A DNA stretch of 64,000 bases from Saprospiraceae bacterium. GTDB taxonomy: Bacteria; Bacteroidota; Bacteroidia; Chitinophagales; Saprospiraceae. Shown in pieces: positions 8,267-15,785 of this stretch. The first letter of the stretch is position 1, and every line of letters begins with the position of its first letter. The stretch lies in contig JAIPBL010000004.1 in NCBI GenBank assembly GCA_021739645.1, positions 1 to 64,000 on the forward strand, in the 5' to 3' direction. Below the pieces are notes generated by a model. The model worked only from the letters and a program-made list of their open reading frames with translations. It made no database searches and was not told the origin of the DNA. The position numbers and the translations under genes were made by a program.

Positions 8267-10261
8267 ATGCTGTGGCAACCCTCCAAGGATTTCATCCAAA
8301 ATTCCCACCTCCATCACTACTTCGATTGGTTGGGACAAAACTACAATTTGAAATTCCAAAACTACCAAGATGCCTGGCAATGGTCTGTGGAAAATGTGGA
8401 AGATTTCTGGGAAACAGTCTGGAAATACTTTAAAGTCATCTCGCACAGTCCGTACAAGCAGGTATTGAAGGAGCGCAAAATGCCAGGGGCGATTTGGTTT
8501 GAAGGCGCTACGCTCAACTACGCCGAAAACATCTTCGAACGATGGGAAATGGACGAAGAAACTGCCATCGTGTTCTCTTCCGAGCGGCACGATTTGGTGG
8601 AAATCAGTTGGGGTGAAATGCGCAGTCAAGTTGCGTCCATGGCCGCCTATTTGCGCAGCATCGGCATCCAAAAAGGCGATTGCGTGGCCGCTTATTTGCC
8701 GAATATCCCAGAAGCTACATTCGCTTTTTTGGCTTGCGCTTCCATTGGGGCTATCTGGTCGAGTTGCTCGCCCGATTTTGGTACGAACAGCATCGTGGAC
8801 CGATTTTCACAAATCGAACCCAAACTGCTTTTCGCTGCGGACGGTTACACCTACAATGGAAAGCCTTTCGATAAAACAGCGGTAATCAACGAGTTGTGCG
8901 AAAAATTGCCGACGGTAAAACACCTAATCGTCATTCCCTACCTGAACCAAGTTGGCAGTTTGCAGTTGGCAGTTGGCTGTCAGGCCGCTGCTTCTGGGAC
9001 TAGACTGCACACTGCCAACTGTCGAACTGCTTTCTGGAACGACACCTTCACCCCCAACCCCACCCTAGCCTACGAAGCCGTGCCGTTCGACCACCCGCTC
9101 TACGTCCTCTACTCCAGTGGCACGACCGGGATACCAAAAGCCATCACCCACTCGCATGGTGGCAACCTGCTGGAACACCTGAAATACCTGTATTTCCACA
9201 ACGATGTTCACCACGGCGAGCGGTTCTTCTGGTTCAGCACCACGGGCTGGATGATGTGGAACTTTGTGAACGCCAGTTTATTGGCAGGTGCCACCATTGT
9301 CATTTACGACGGCAGCCCCGGCTACCCCGACCTCAATCGGCTTTGGGCTTTGGCGGAAAAAGCAAAAATTGCGCACTTCGGCACGAGCGCTCCATTCTTG
9401 AGTGCCTGCATGAAACAGGGCCTTGAGCCGGGCAAAAAAAACGACCTCAGCGCATTGCGAAGCATCGGCTCCACGGGTTCGCCATTGCCCCCTGATGCCT
9501 ACGACTATGTTTACGACCACATCAAAAAAGACGTCTGGCTGAGTAGCATGGCTGGCGGAACCGACGTCTGCACCGCATGGGTTGGTGGCAATCCGATGGG
9601 CCCAGTCTGGCTCGGTGAAATTCAGTGCCGCTGCCTCGGAGCTGCCATTGAGGCTTGGGATGAAGCTGGCAAGCCCGTTGAAAATGAGGTCGGCGAACTG
9701 GTCGTTACGCAGCCGATGCCTTCCATGCCAGTGTTTTTTTGGGGAGATAAAAACAACGAGCGCTACCTCGCCAGCTATTTCGACACCTACCCTGGCATGT
9801 GGCGGCATGGCGATTGGATAAAAATCACCGAACACGATGGGGTCATCATTTTTGGCAGGTCGGATGCCACGCTGAACCGCCAAGGCGTTCGCATCGGTAC
9901 TGCTGAAATTTACCGGGCAATGGACAAAATCATGGAGGTAAAGGACAGCCTCATCGTCAACGTGGAATTGGAAGGTGGCGGCGATTATATGCCGCTGTTT
10001 GTGTTGATGAACGAGGGTGAAAATCTGACGGACGAGCTTCGCAAAAAAATCAACCTAACCCTGCGAACCGAGTACTCACCCCGGCACGTGCCCGACGAAA
10101 TCATCACCTGCCCTGACATTCCGTACACCATCAGCGGCAAAAAAATGGAAGCGCCCGTGAAAAAGATATTGAAGGGAAAAGCATTGCACAAAGCAGCAAA
10201 CCTCGATTCGATGCGCAACCCGGAATGTTTGGCATTTTTTCAAAATTTCAAAAACAGCTAA
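8267..10261 (+). CDS. Acetoacetate--CoA ligase
   Basis: This 664-residue ANL-superfamily enzyme activates acetoacetate with ATP and CoA. Diagnostic parts are the N-terminal FDWLGQNYNLKFQNYQDAWQ region, the P-loop YSSGTTGIPKAITHSHGG near residue 281, the GGTDVCTAWVGGNP adenine/acid pocket loop, the hinge FGRSDATLNRQGVRIG, and the catalytic lysine in ISGKKMEAP near 622. That arrangement is typical of acetoacetyl-CoA synthetase. Residues about 228-255 do not fit the family: they come from a stretch of DNA built of tandem xGCAGTT words folded as an inverted repeat, inserted in frame before the P-loop domain. The insert appears tolerated because the frame is intact. It may serve ketone-body or PHB metabolism; no partner genes are adjacent. 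Confidence 0.9.
   Translation: MLWQPSKDFIQNSHLHHYFDWLGQNYNLKFQNYQDAWQWSVENVEDFWETVWKYFKVISHSPYKQVLKERKMPGAIWFEGATLNYAENIFERWEMDEETAIVFSSERHDLVEISWGEMRSQVASMAAYLRSIGIQKGDCVAAYLPNIPEATFAFLACASIGAIWSSCSPDFGTNSIVDRFSQIEPKLLFAADGYTYNGKPFDKTAVINELCEKLPTVKHLIVIPYLNQVGSLQLAVGCQAAASGTRLHTANCRTAFWNDTFTPNPTLAYEAVPFDHPLYVLYSSGTTGIPKAITHSHGGNLLEHLKYLYFHNDVHHGERFFWFSTTGWMMWNFVNASLLAGATIVIYDGSPGYPDLNRLWALAEKAKIAHFGTSAPFLSACMKQGLEPGKKNDLSALRSIGSTGSPLPPDAYDYVYDHIKKDVWLSSMAGGTDVCTAWVGGNPMGPVWLGEIQCRCLGAAIEAWDEAGKPVENEVGELVVTQPMPSMPVFFWGDKNNERYLASYFDTYPGMWRHGDWIKITEHDGVIIFGRSDATLNRQGVRIGTAEIYRAMDKIMEVKDSLIVNVELEGGGDYMPLFVLMNEGENLTDELRKKINLTLRTEYSPRHVPDEIITCPDIPYTISGKKMEAPVKKILKGKALHKAANLDSMRNPECLAFFQNFKNS
8951..9030. 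repeat. Heptamer-repeat hairpin inside the acetoacetyl-CoA synthetase gene
   Basis: The left part (8951-8980) reads as tandem 7-mers of the type GGCAGTT, TGCAGTT, GGCAGTT, GGCTGTC. The right part (9003-9030) is their imperfect reverse complement. The element is in frame and adds about 27 residues with low resemblance to the enzyme family. Confidence 0.65.
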
Positions 10262-10339
10262 GTTTGAAATTTTGCGTAAAATCAATTGGCATCGGTTGTT
10301 TCTTTGCTCCGCAAAAAAAAATTCAAAACAAAATAAGTC

Positions 10340-11098
10340 ATGAAAAAAGAACTGCTATTCATCGTATTCATCTGCTTCGCTGTTCAGCGCATCCTAACAG
10401 CACAAATCGCTGACCAAAAAGCATCTGAGAAATGGGACCCCAAACTCACGGAAGCGTGGGAAGTAGTCCCCAAAGTTGTGACGCCGGGCACTGGAAATAG
10501 TGCCCCCAGTGACGCCATTGTGCTGTTCGATGGCACGAACCTAAACGAGTTCACCCACGAAAATGGGACGCCCGCACAGTGGGACATCAAGGACGGTGCC
10601 ATGACCGTGAAGCCCGGTGCCGGGGGGATTTTTACCAAAAAAGTATTTGGAGATTGCCAACTGCACATCGAATGGCGGGCGCCGGTAGTTGTGAAGGGTG
10701 AAGGCCAGGGCCGTGGCAACAGCGGCGTTTTCCTGCAAAACAGGTACGAGGTGCAGGTGCTGGATTGCTTCAATAATACCACTTACCCGAACGGTCAAGC
10801 TGGTTCAATTTATAAGCAAAGTGTACCATTGGTGAATGCTTGCAAACCTCCCGGTGAGTGGCAAACGTATGACATCATTTACACTGCTCCCCGCTTCAGT
10901 GTGGATGGCGTAAAGGTAGTTTCAGGACGGGTGACCGTGATTCACAACGGCGTTGTGGTGCAAAATAACACGGAAATTAAAGGAGCATCAGTGTACACCG
11001 GCTTGCCCAAAAACATCGCACATGGCGATGCCCCACTGCAATTGCAAGACCACGGGGATTTGGTGAGCTACCGCAATATTTGGATACGGAAAATGTGA
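10340..11098 (+). CDS. Secreted DUF1080 (3-keto-disaccharide hydrolase-like) protein
   Basis: The 252-residue protein has an N-terminal signal peptide ending near residue 21 (ILTAQ) and one DUF1080 jelly-roll domain. Landmarks are VLFDGTNLNEFTHENG, the LHIEWRAP strand, GNSGVFLQNRYEVQVLD, and PPGEWQTYDIIYTAPRF. The family, now often called 3-keto-disaccharide hydrolase, resembles concanavalin-type lectin folds and acts on sugars in the periplasm or outside. The exact substrate cannot be read from sequence. It follows acetoacetyl-CoA synthetase by 78 bp on the same strand, but a functional link is not obvious. Confidence 0.85.
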   Translation: MKKELLFIVFICFAVQRILTAQIADQKASEKWDPKLTEAWEVVPKVVTPGTGNSAPSDAIVLFDGTNLNEFTHENGTPAQWDIKDGAMTVKPGAGGIFTKKVFGDCQLHIEWRAPVVVKGEGQGRGNSGVFLQNRYEVQVLDCFNNTTYPNGQAGSIYKQSVPLVNACKPPGEWQTYDIIYTAPRFSVDGVKVVSGRVTVIHNGVVVQNNTEIKGASVYTGLPKNIAHGDAPLQLQDHGDLVSYRNIWIRKM

Positions 11099-11107
11099 GA
11101 ATTGGTT

Positions 11108-11152
11108 ATTGGGTTATTGGGTTAATTAACTGCAATAACCCAATAACCCAAT
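11108..11152. repeat. Word-repeat hairpin between convergent genes
   Basis: A perfect 17-bp inverted repeat pairs 11108-11124 with 11136-11152. Each arm is two copies of the 8-mer TTATTGGG or its complement. It lies between the ends of the DUF1080 and methyltransferase genes and could terminate both transcripts. Confidence 0.65.
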
Positions 11153-11154
11153 CA

Positions 11155-12030
11155 CTAAACTGACTTCCTTGCCACAAAATTTACCCCAAAGAAAAAATAC
11201 TCCCGCAGCAACCCGTAACGCTGCCAAAGCTCCTGCTCCCGCCGTACCACATTATCCGGTTGTTTTCTTTGGAAAACATTTGGCGGAAAGAGTCGAACAT
11301 AGCTCAGCTTGTCCTCCTCCATTTCAAAACCCGCCTTTATGAACTCTGACCGCCAAACCGGGTAAGGCCGAATGTTCTCGTTGCCCATCGTCACGGTCCG
11401 GCCAAGTCCCTCGTCGTAATAATCGATGATGCGGTTGTTGCCTCGTTGTTTGTAGAGTTTGATGCGCTGGATGAGGTTGTTGCCGTTCTCTTCGATGGCA
11501 ATCAATTTGCCGCCTGGGCGCAGGGTTTTATGAAAAATGGCAAGGCTATTTTGAAGTGGTTCAAGGTGGTGCAAAGTGTCCTGTACGATGATGAGGTCTT
11601 CGGAGTTTTCGTTGATTTGGGTGGAGAAAACATCTTCGTAACTGGCTTTGACCAGAGACATATCGCCGTACTTTGACCAAAATTCGAGTCGGCTGGGTAT
11701 TTCATTAAAGTAGAATTCGAGGGTCGTGCCACGGGATGGAATGCCATTTAGTGCCAAGAAAATTTGAGTGGTGGCATATCCGCAGCCACAGTCCCAAATG
11801 CTTAGAGCGTGAGAGGGAGAGGGAGAGAGCGTGAGAGCGTGAGCGGCGGCCTGCACTTGGTCTAGGACGTATTGGAGGCGTTGGCAGAAATAGGCTTTGC
11901 GGAATGCCAATTTATTGGGGTCATCATGGAATTTGTAGTACTCCCGCAGTTTGTCACGGGTTTTCAATTCCTCCAAAAACAGTTCAAAAAATTGTTCAAC
12001 GGTCATATTTCCAGATTGGCGAGTTGGCAT
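11155..12030 (-). CDS. Class I SAM-dependent methyltransferase
   Basis: This is a 291-residue protein with the Rossmann-type SAM-binding motif WDCGCGYATTQIFLAL, an acidic strand-2 end (TTLEFYFNE), the motif LIIVQDTLHHLEPLQ, and the LRPGGKLIAIEENG strand. These mark a small-molecule or lipid methyltransferase; the substrate is unknown. Just before the SAM motif, residues about 62-76 (AHALTLSPSPSHALS) derive from a DNA stretch of repeated GCGTGAGA/GGGAGA words, an in-frame low-complexity insertion like the one in the acetoacetyl-CoA synthetase gene. ATG 12030 is chosen because homology-like sequence begins after it; the longer reading from 12093 is unlikely. It is transcribed divergently from the TIGR03032 gene. 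Confidence 0.75.
   Translation of the reverse strand: MPTRQSGNMTVEQFFELFLEELKTRDKLREYYKFHDDPNKLAFRKAYFCQRLQYVLDQVQAAAHALTLSPSPSHALSIWDCGCGYATTQIFLALNGIPSRGTTLEFYFNEIPSRLEFWSKYGDMSLVKASYEDVFSTQINENSEDLIIVQDTLHHLEPLQNSLAIFHKTLRPGGKLIAIEENGNNLIQRIKLYKQRGNNRIIDYYDEGLGRTVTMGNENIRPYPVWRSEFIKAGFEMEEDKLSYVRLFPPNVFQRKQPDNVVRREQELWQRYGLLREYFFFGVNFVARKSV
11804..11845. repeat. Low-complexity word repeat inside the methyltransferase gene
   Basis: The words GCGTGAGA and GGGAGA are repeated in tandem in the order GCGTGAGA, GGGAGA, GGGAGAGA, GCGTGAGA, GCGTGAG. The repeat is in frame and encodes Ala/Leu/Ser/Pro-rich residues. Confidence 0.6.
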
Positions 12031-12155
12031 ATTTGTTTGTTGGGGCAAAAATAACAATCTCAGGCTGAAACCATTTTTTGGCTTTTTTAACACCTAGTAA
12101 GCAACAGGGTATTGCATTGCCGTACTTTCTTTGCCTCCATTTCAAGTAACAACCA

Positions 12156-13226
12156 ATGCAAACAACCGTACCTCCACCTTTCAGTTGCACCTACACGCCG
12201 AGCCTTCCCGAACTGCTTCGCAAGCTGGGCTGCACGATAGCACTGAGCACTTTTCAGGCAGGCAAAGTGATTTTCCTCTCCGCCAAAAACGACGATGAGC
12301 TGACGCAACTTCCCCGCAATTTTGCGAAGCCAATGGGCATTGCACTTCACGGCAACAAAATGGCTGTTGCTTGCCTCGATGAGGTAATTGTGCTTGCAAA
12401 CTCTCCAGAACTTGCCACGCATTACCCCAACAAGCCCGGCACTTATGATGCGCTGTATATGCCAAGGGCCTGTTATTTCACGGGGCAAATTGACATCCAC
12501 GACCTGGATTACGGCGCCAACGACCAGCTTTTTGCCATCAACACTTCCTTTTCCTGCATCATCAAAATTGACGACAATTATAGTTTCACCCCCATTTGGA
12601 AGCCTAAATTCATCTCAAAACTGGTCAGCGAAGACCGCTGCCACCTCAACGGCATGGCGCTGCTGAACGGTCAACCGAAATTCGTCACCGCTTTCCACGA
12701 TACAGATACAATGCAAGGTTGGCGGGAGCGGGTGGTGGATGGCGGTATTGTCATTGATGTGGTAAGTGGTGAAATCATAGCACGAGACCTGCCCATGCCC
12801 CACTCTCCCAGGCTTTTTGAAGGTCAATTGTTTTTGTTGCTTTCAGCAACGGGTCAATTGGTCAAATTGGATGAAAATTCGGGCAAAAAAGAGTTGGTAA
12901 CCCAACTAAACGGCTTTGTACGTGGTCTTTGCAGGCATGGCGACTATGCGTTCATCGGGCACTCCAAATTGCGCAAAAGTTCCTCGACATTTGCGAAGCT
13001 AAAATTTGCCGAAAATGCAACCATGGCAGGCGTTTCCGTGATACATTTACCCACCGGTGCGCTGGTTGCAGAAATCAGGTACCAAACCTCTGTGGACGAA
13101 ATTTATGATGTGCAAGTATTGCCCCATTGCCAGCGGCCAGGCATTTTGAACACGCAAAAGCCAGAATACAAACTGGGGCTTTCAACCCCCGTGGCCACCT
13201 ATTGGGCTACGCCAAAACCGGAATAG
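12156..13226 (+). CDS. TIGR03032 (DUF4915) family protein
   Basis: The 356-residue protein has no signal peptide. It opens with FSCTYTPSLPELLRKLGCTIALSTFQAGK and contains the family's typical blocks: NFAKPMGIALHGNKMAVA, PRACYFTGQIDIHDLDYG, LVSEDRCHLNGMAL, FVTAFHDTDT-GWRE, and a C-terminal DEIYDVQVLP. The repeated strand pattern suggests a beta-propeller. The biochemical role of the family is not established to my knowledge. It starts 125 bp from the divergent methyltransferase and precedes the FG-GAP cargo by 50 bp, so it may share a transcript with it. Confidence 0.8.
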   Translation: MQTTVPPPFSCTYTPSLPELLRKLGCTIALSTFQAGKVIFLSAKNDDELTQLPRNFAKPMGIALHGNKMAVACLDEVIVLANSPELATHYPNKPGTYDALYMPRACYFTGQIDIHDLDYGANDQLFAINTSFSCIIKIDDNYSFTPIWKPKFISKLVSEDRCHLNGMALLNGQPKFVTAFHDTDTMQGWRERVVDGGIVIDVVSGEIIARDLPMPHSPRLFEGQLFLLLSATGQLVKLDENSGKKELVTQLNGFVRGLCRHGDYAFIGHSKLRKSSSTFAKLKFAENATMAGVSVIHLPTGALVAEIRYQTSVDEIYDVQVLPHCQRPGILNTQKPEYKLGLSTPVATYWATPKPE

Positions 13227-13276
13227 TCACCATTGACAAGCTAGTTTTTTAACCATTTTAAAAATATTTCATTATC

Positions 13277-14656
13277 ATGAAAGCAATCCATTTACCCTTC
13301 TCAGCACAATTGGGTCGGTACAAACACCTTGCGAAAAAGGTCAACCGCTTGCTGAAAGAAGGAACATTTCAACTCCTTTCTCTCAAGGAACAACGCAGCC
13401 TGCTTACCAAGTTGCGAGACCGATTAAAACGAATTGGGCAATTGATTCCGCAGACCCAACTAAAAGGCGCATTGGCTGGTGTTGCCTTGCTTCTTGGTAC
13501 AGCATCCGGTTTGCAGGGTCAAACTTTTGCGCCTGGTGTCACCTCTCCTTTTGGCATTGCGCCAGGCTCAACCTACGGTTTCCAGTCATTTGCGGACATC
13601 GATGGTGACGGTGACCTCGACTTGTTGGTCAACGCCTATGACTCCATTAGTTACCAAAACAATATGGTGTTCTTTGAAAACTTGGGTACGGCACAAAATC
13701 CAATTTTTTCAGCCGACAACTTTCAAGTCAATCCGTATGGTATTGAAAGTGGTTATTTGACGCAGCCGATACTTGCTGATTTTGACAATGACGGGGATTT
13801 AGACTTAATAGCAGGTATTCAGTACGGTGGTGGATTTCAGTTTCAAGAAAATATTGGCACAGCCACTGCACCCAATTATTCAGCCCCGCAAACGAACCCA
13901 TTTGGCCTAACTGCAAGTTATAACCTAGATTCTGCGACCGCAGCCGACCTTGATGGAGACGGGGACATAGATATTCTAAGCGGTGGTTTTTATGGTGTTT
14001 TAAACTTTTTTGAAAACGTTGGAACCCCGGAGTCACCTGCCTTCGCAGCACCACAGGCAAATCCTTTTGGCATTGTGGCAAATGGATTATTGGCCATTCC
14101 CCATTTGGGTGATTTCGATTCCGATGGGGATTTCGATTTACTTGCCATGAATTACGATTACACAGCAGGCGGGACAATTTCCTATGCAAAGAACTCAGGA
14201 ACAACTACCAGCCCCAATTTTGATATTGCTGTAAACAACCCTTTTGGCATTACTTCAAATGGATTAACAGTGCCAATTCCTTGTTCCGCAGACATTGATG
14301 GCGATGGTGACCTGGACGTTTTCATAAATGATTATTACGGAACAGTTATTCATTTCTATGAAAACCTCACTAGTCCTTCAAGCAGTACTGACAGGTCGCT
14401 CCTTGCTAACGTGAAATTATCGCCGAATCCTGTCTCCTCTTTGCTGAACCTTCATTTGGAGTCAAACACCATGCTTTCCAAGCCGACTATTGCCGTAATG
14501 GACGCACTTGGACGGACTGTTAGCTCCAAGATGTTGTCAATTGAATCACAAACCATTGATTTTCAATTGGATGTGAGCCAACTTACGTCAGGTCTTTACT
14601 TCGTAAAAATCGAAGCAGATGGCAAAGCATCCATGACAAAATTTGTCAAAGATTAA
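13277..14656 (+). CDS. FG-GAP/VCBS repeat protein with T9SS type A sorting domain
   Basis: This is a 459-residue surface or secreted protein. Five calcium-binding repeats of the form D-D-GD-D occur (ADIDGDGDLDLL, ADFDNDGDLDLI, ADLDGDGDIDIL, GDFDSDGDFDLL, ADIDGDGDLDVF), about 65 residues apart, indicating a partial beta-propeller. The last 75 residues (VKLSPNPVSSLLNLHL to GLYFVKIEADGKASMTKFVKD) are a type A T9SS sorting domain. The N-terminus is unusual: about 58 basic, helix-forming residues precede the hydrophobic signal segment (GALAGVALLLGTASGLQGQ). No better internal start exists near the signal, and ATG 13277 has a normal position, so the extension seems genuine. The ligand or enzymatic role is unknown. 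Confidence 0.85.
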   Translation: MKAIHLPFSAQLGRYKHLAKKVNRLLKEGTFQLLSLKEQRSLLTKLRDRLKRIGQLIPQTQLKGALAGVALLLGTASGLQGQTFAPGVTSPFGIAPGSTYGFQSFADIDGDGDLDLLVNAYDSISYQNNMVFFENLGTAQNPIFSADNFQVNPYGIESGYLTQPILADFDNDGDLDLIAGIQYGGGFQFQENIGTATAPNYSAPQTNPFGLTASYNLDSATAADLDGDGDIDILSGGFYGVLNFFENVGTPESPAFAAPQANPFGIVANGLLAIPHLGDFDSDGDFDLLAMNYDYTAGGTISYAKNSGTTTSPNFDIAVNNPFGITSNGLTVPIPCSADIDGDGDLDVFINDYYGTVIHFYENLTSPSSSTDRSLLANVKLSPNPVSSLLNLHLESNTMLSKPTIAVMDALGRTVSSKMLSIESQTIDFQLDVSQLTSGLYFVKIEADGKASMTKFVKD

Positions 14657-14671
14657 CTTTGGTGTAATGAA

Positions 14672-14710
14672 AATGGCCTTGTGGATTTCTCCGCAAGGCC
14701 ATTATTTTTT
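14672..14710 (+). terminator. Intrinsic terminator of the FG-GAP gene
   Basis: A 10-bp stem AATGGCCTTG / CAAGGCCATT with a 12-nt loop is followed by a T-rich tract. It begins 16 bp after the FG-GAP stop codon. Because the minus-strand gene ends at 14729, it may also help that transcript stop. Confidence 0.85.
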
Positions 14711-14728
14711 GTTCAAAGCAAAGAAAAA

Positions 14729-15199
14729 CTAGGCTTCGACAAGTTTAACCACTTTCTTGTCGAATGGATTAAGCGCTGTCCCTTCCACATCCGCCTCTAC
14801 TTCGATGCGGTACTCGGAATTCACGGCCTGCAGTTTTTTAGCCAAAGAAACGAGTCCTCCGGTCACGAAGTTTTTGTTCCCAAATTCGTCAACCTTGGAT
14901 TTGTGAAGCTGAAATGGGAGCGTGAAGTCAACGCCAATTAGCTCCTCAGCAGGTACTTCGATGCGTTGTTTTAGCGTGATTTCGCCAAGCAAATACTCAT
15001 CCACCAGCTTGTCTTTCCCACGGCCACGGCTGTATTTCTCCACCATTTTCAAGTGGATATTGCGGACGACTTGCGGATTTTTTGAATGAAAAACCAACTG
15101 CCCGCTCACTGCGCCGACCTGCTCAAATATCATATCAGGAAGCACTAGCTCCACTTTCACGCCTTCTATTCCCAGCCATTTTTTTACTTTTCCAAACAT
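14729..15199 (-). CDS. Spo0M-like (sporulation-control/arrestin-fold) protein
   Basis: The 156-residue protein starts MFGKVKKWLGIEGVKVELVL, the hallmark opening of the SpoOM family. An arrestin-like beta sandwich follows, with HLKMVEKYSRGRGKDK, LLGEITL and the VDFTLPFQL strand. Bacillus Spo0M (about 258 aa) modulates sporulation; Bacteroidota do not sporulate, so a general cytoplasmic or cytoskeletal role is more likely but unproven. The protein is about 100 residues shorter than Bacillus Spo0M, lacking its C-terminal half. ATG 15199 is used; the TTG three codons upstream is less likely. Its leader carries a 20-bp inverted repeat. Confidence 0.78.
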   Translation of the reverse strand: MFGKVKKWLGIEGVKVELVLPDMIFEQVGAVSGQLVFHSKNPQVVRNIHLKMVEKYSRGRGKDKLVDEYLLGEITLKQRIEVPAEELIGVDFTLPFQLHKSKVDEFGNKNFVTGGLVSLAKKLQAVNSEYRIEVEADVEGTALNPFDKKVVKLVEA

Positions 15200-15208
15200 G
15201 GGTAACAA

Positions 15209-15279
15209 GGTTTCAGGTTTTGGGTTTCTGGTTTAAGAGATGTTCCAGGTTTGAAACCTGAAACCCAAAACCTGAAACC
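15209..15279. repeat. Heptamer-repeat hairpin with 20-bp perfect arms
   Basis: Arms 15209-15228 and 15260-15279 are perfectly complementary. Each is built of 7-mers such as GGTTTCA, GGTTTTG and GGTTTCT. It lies between the Spo0M-like gene and the gene upstream of it on the minus strand, and would fold in the Spo0M leader RNA. Confidence 0.75.
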
Positions 15280-15286
15280 AAATGTT

Positions 15287-15766
15287 TTACACAAACCGCT
15301 TGTGCCAGCTCTGGTTGAGCGGCTTGAGCCATTTTTCTTCCAACTCGCCTTTAGTCTTGACCAAATTATCAAAAACAAGTGTTTCCGAATTTATTTCACC
15401 ATTTTTAAAAAGGTCAGAAAATTCCGTTTGATTGGCTGTTTTCACGTCATCTCCTTCCTTCCAGGCGAAGGTCATCCGGTCGAATAGGTCAACACCCAGT
15501 TCATTTTCGAGCTGCTTTAGGAAATGGACGCTTTTGTCAATGGAGCAACCACTGGCGCCAGCTTGGCTTTCGTCAACTGCTAAAAGGATAAATCGGTTGT
15601 GGAGCACGTCGCCGTGAGCCCGTAGTTGATTGTTATGGCTTACCCAGTTTTGGGCAAATCGATTGACAACTGCTTTCAACTCGGGCATAGCTTCCGCTGG
15701 GAATGGTTTATTTGATTGGTAAATCCAAACCTTCGTATCAGGTGGAAAATGTTGAAAATCGTTCAT
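15287..15766 (-). CDS. Conserved Bacteroidota protein (databases call it 'ABC transporter ATPase')
   Basis: The 159-residue cytosolic protein has the pattern KVWIYQSNKPFP, VNRFAQNWVSHN, RFILLAVDES, ASGCSIDKSVHFLKQLE, LFDRMTFAW and a C-terminal LKPLNQSWHKRFV. I recognise this as a family found across Bacteroidota that is commonly labelled 'ABC transporter ATPase'. No Walker A, signature or Walker B motif is present, so that name is not supported here. The conserved Cys in ASGCSID and the Asp-Arg in FDR may be functional. It lies between an aminotransferase and the Spo0M-like gene on the minus strand. Its function is unknown. Confidence 0.75.
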   Translation of the reverse strand: MNDFQHFPPDTKVWIYQSNKPFPAEAMPELKAVVNRFAQNWVSHNNQLRAHGDVLHNRFILLAVDESQAGASGCSIDKSVHFLKQLENELGVDLFDRMTFAWKEGDDVKTANQTEFSDLFKNGEINSETLVFDNLVKTKGELEEKWLKPLNQSWHKRFV

Positions 15767-15785
15767 TGAAAATATTTTTTCAAAA

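Noticed and set aside
11100-15290. Possible CRISPR array suggested by regular repeats
   Set aside because: The repeats are tandem 6-8-base words in hairpins with no spacers, no repeat of 24-40 bp and no cas genes.
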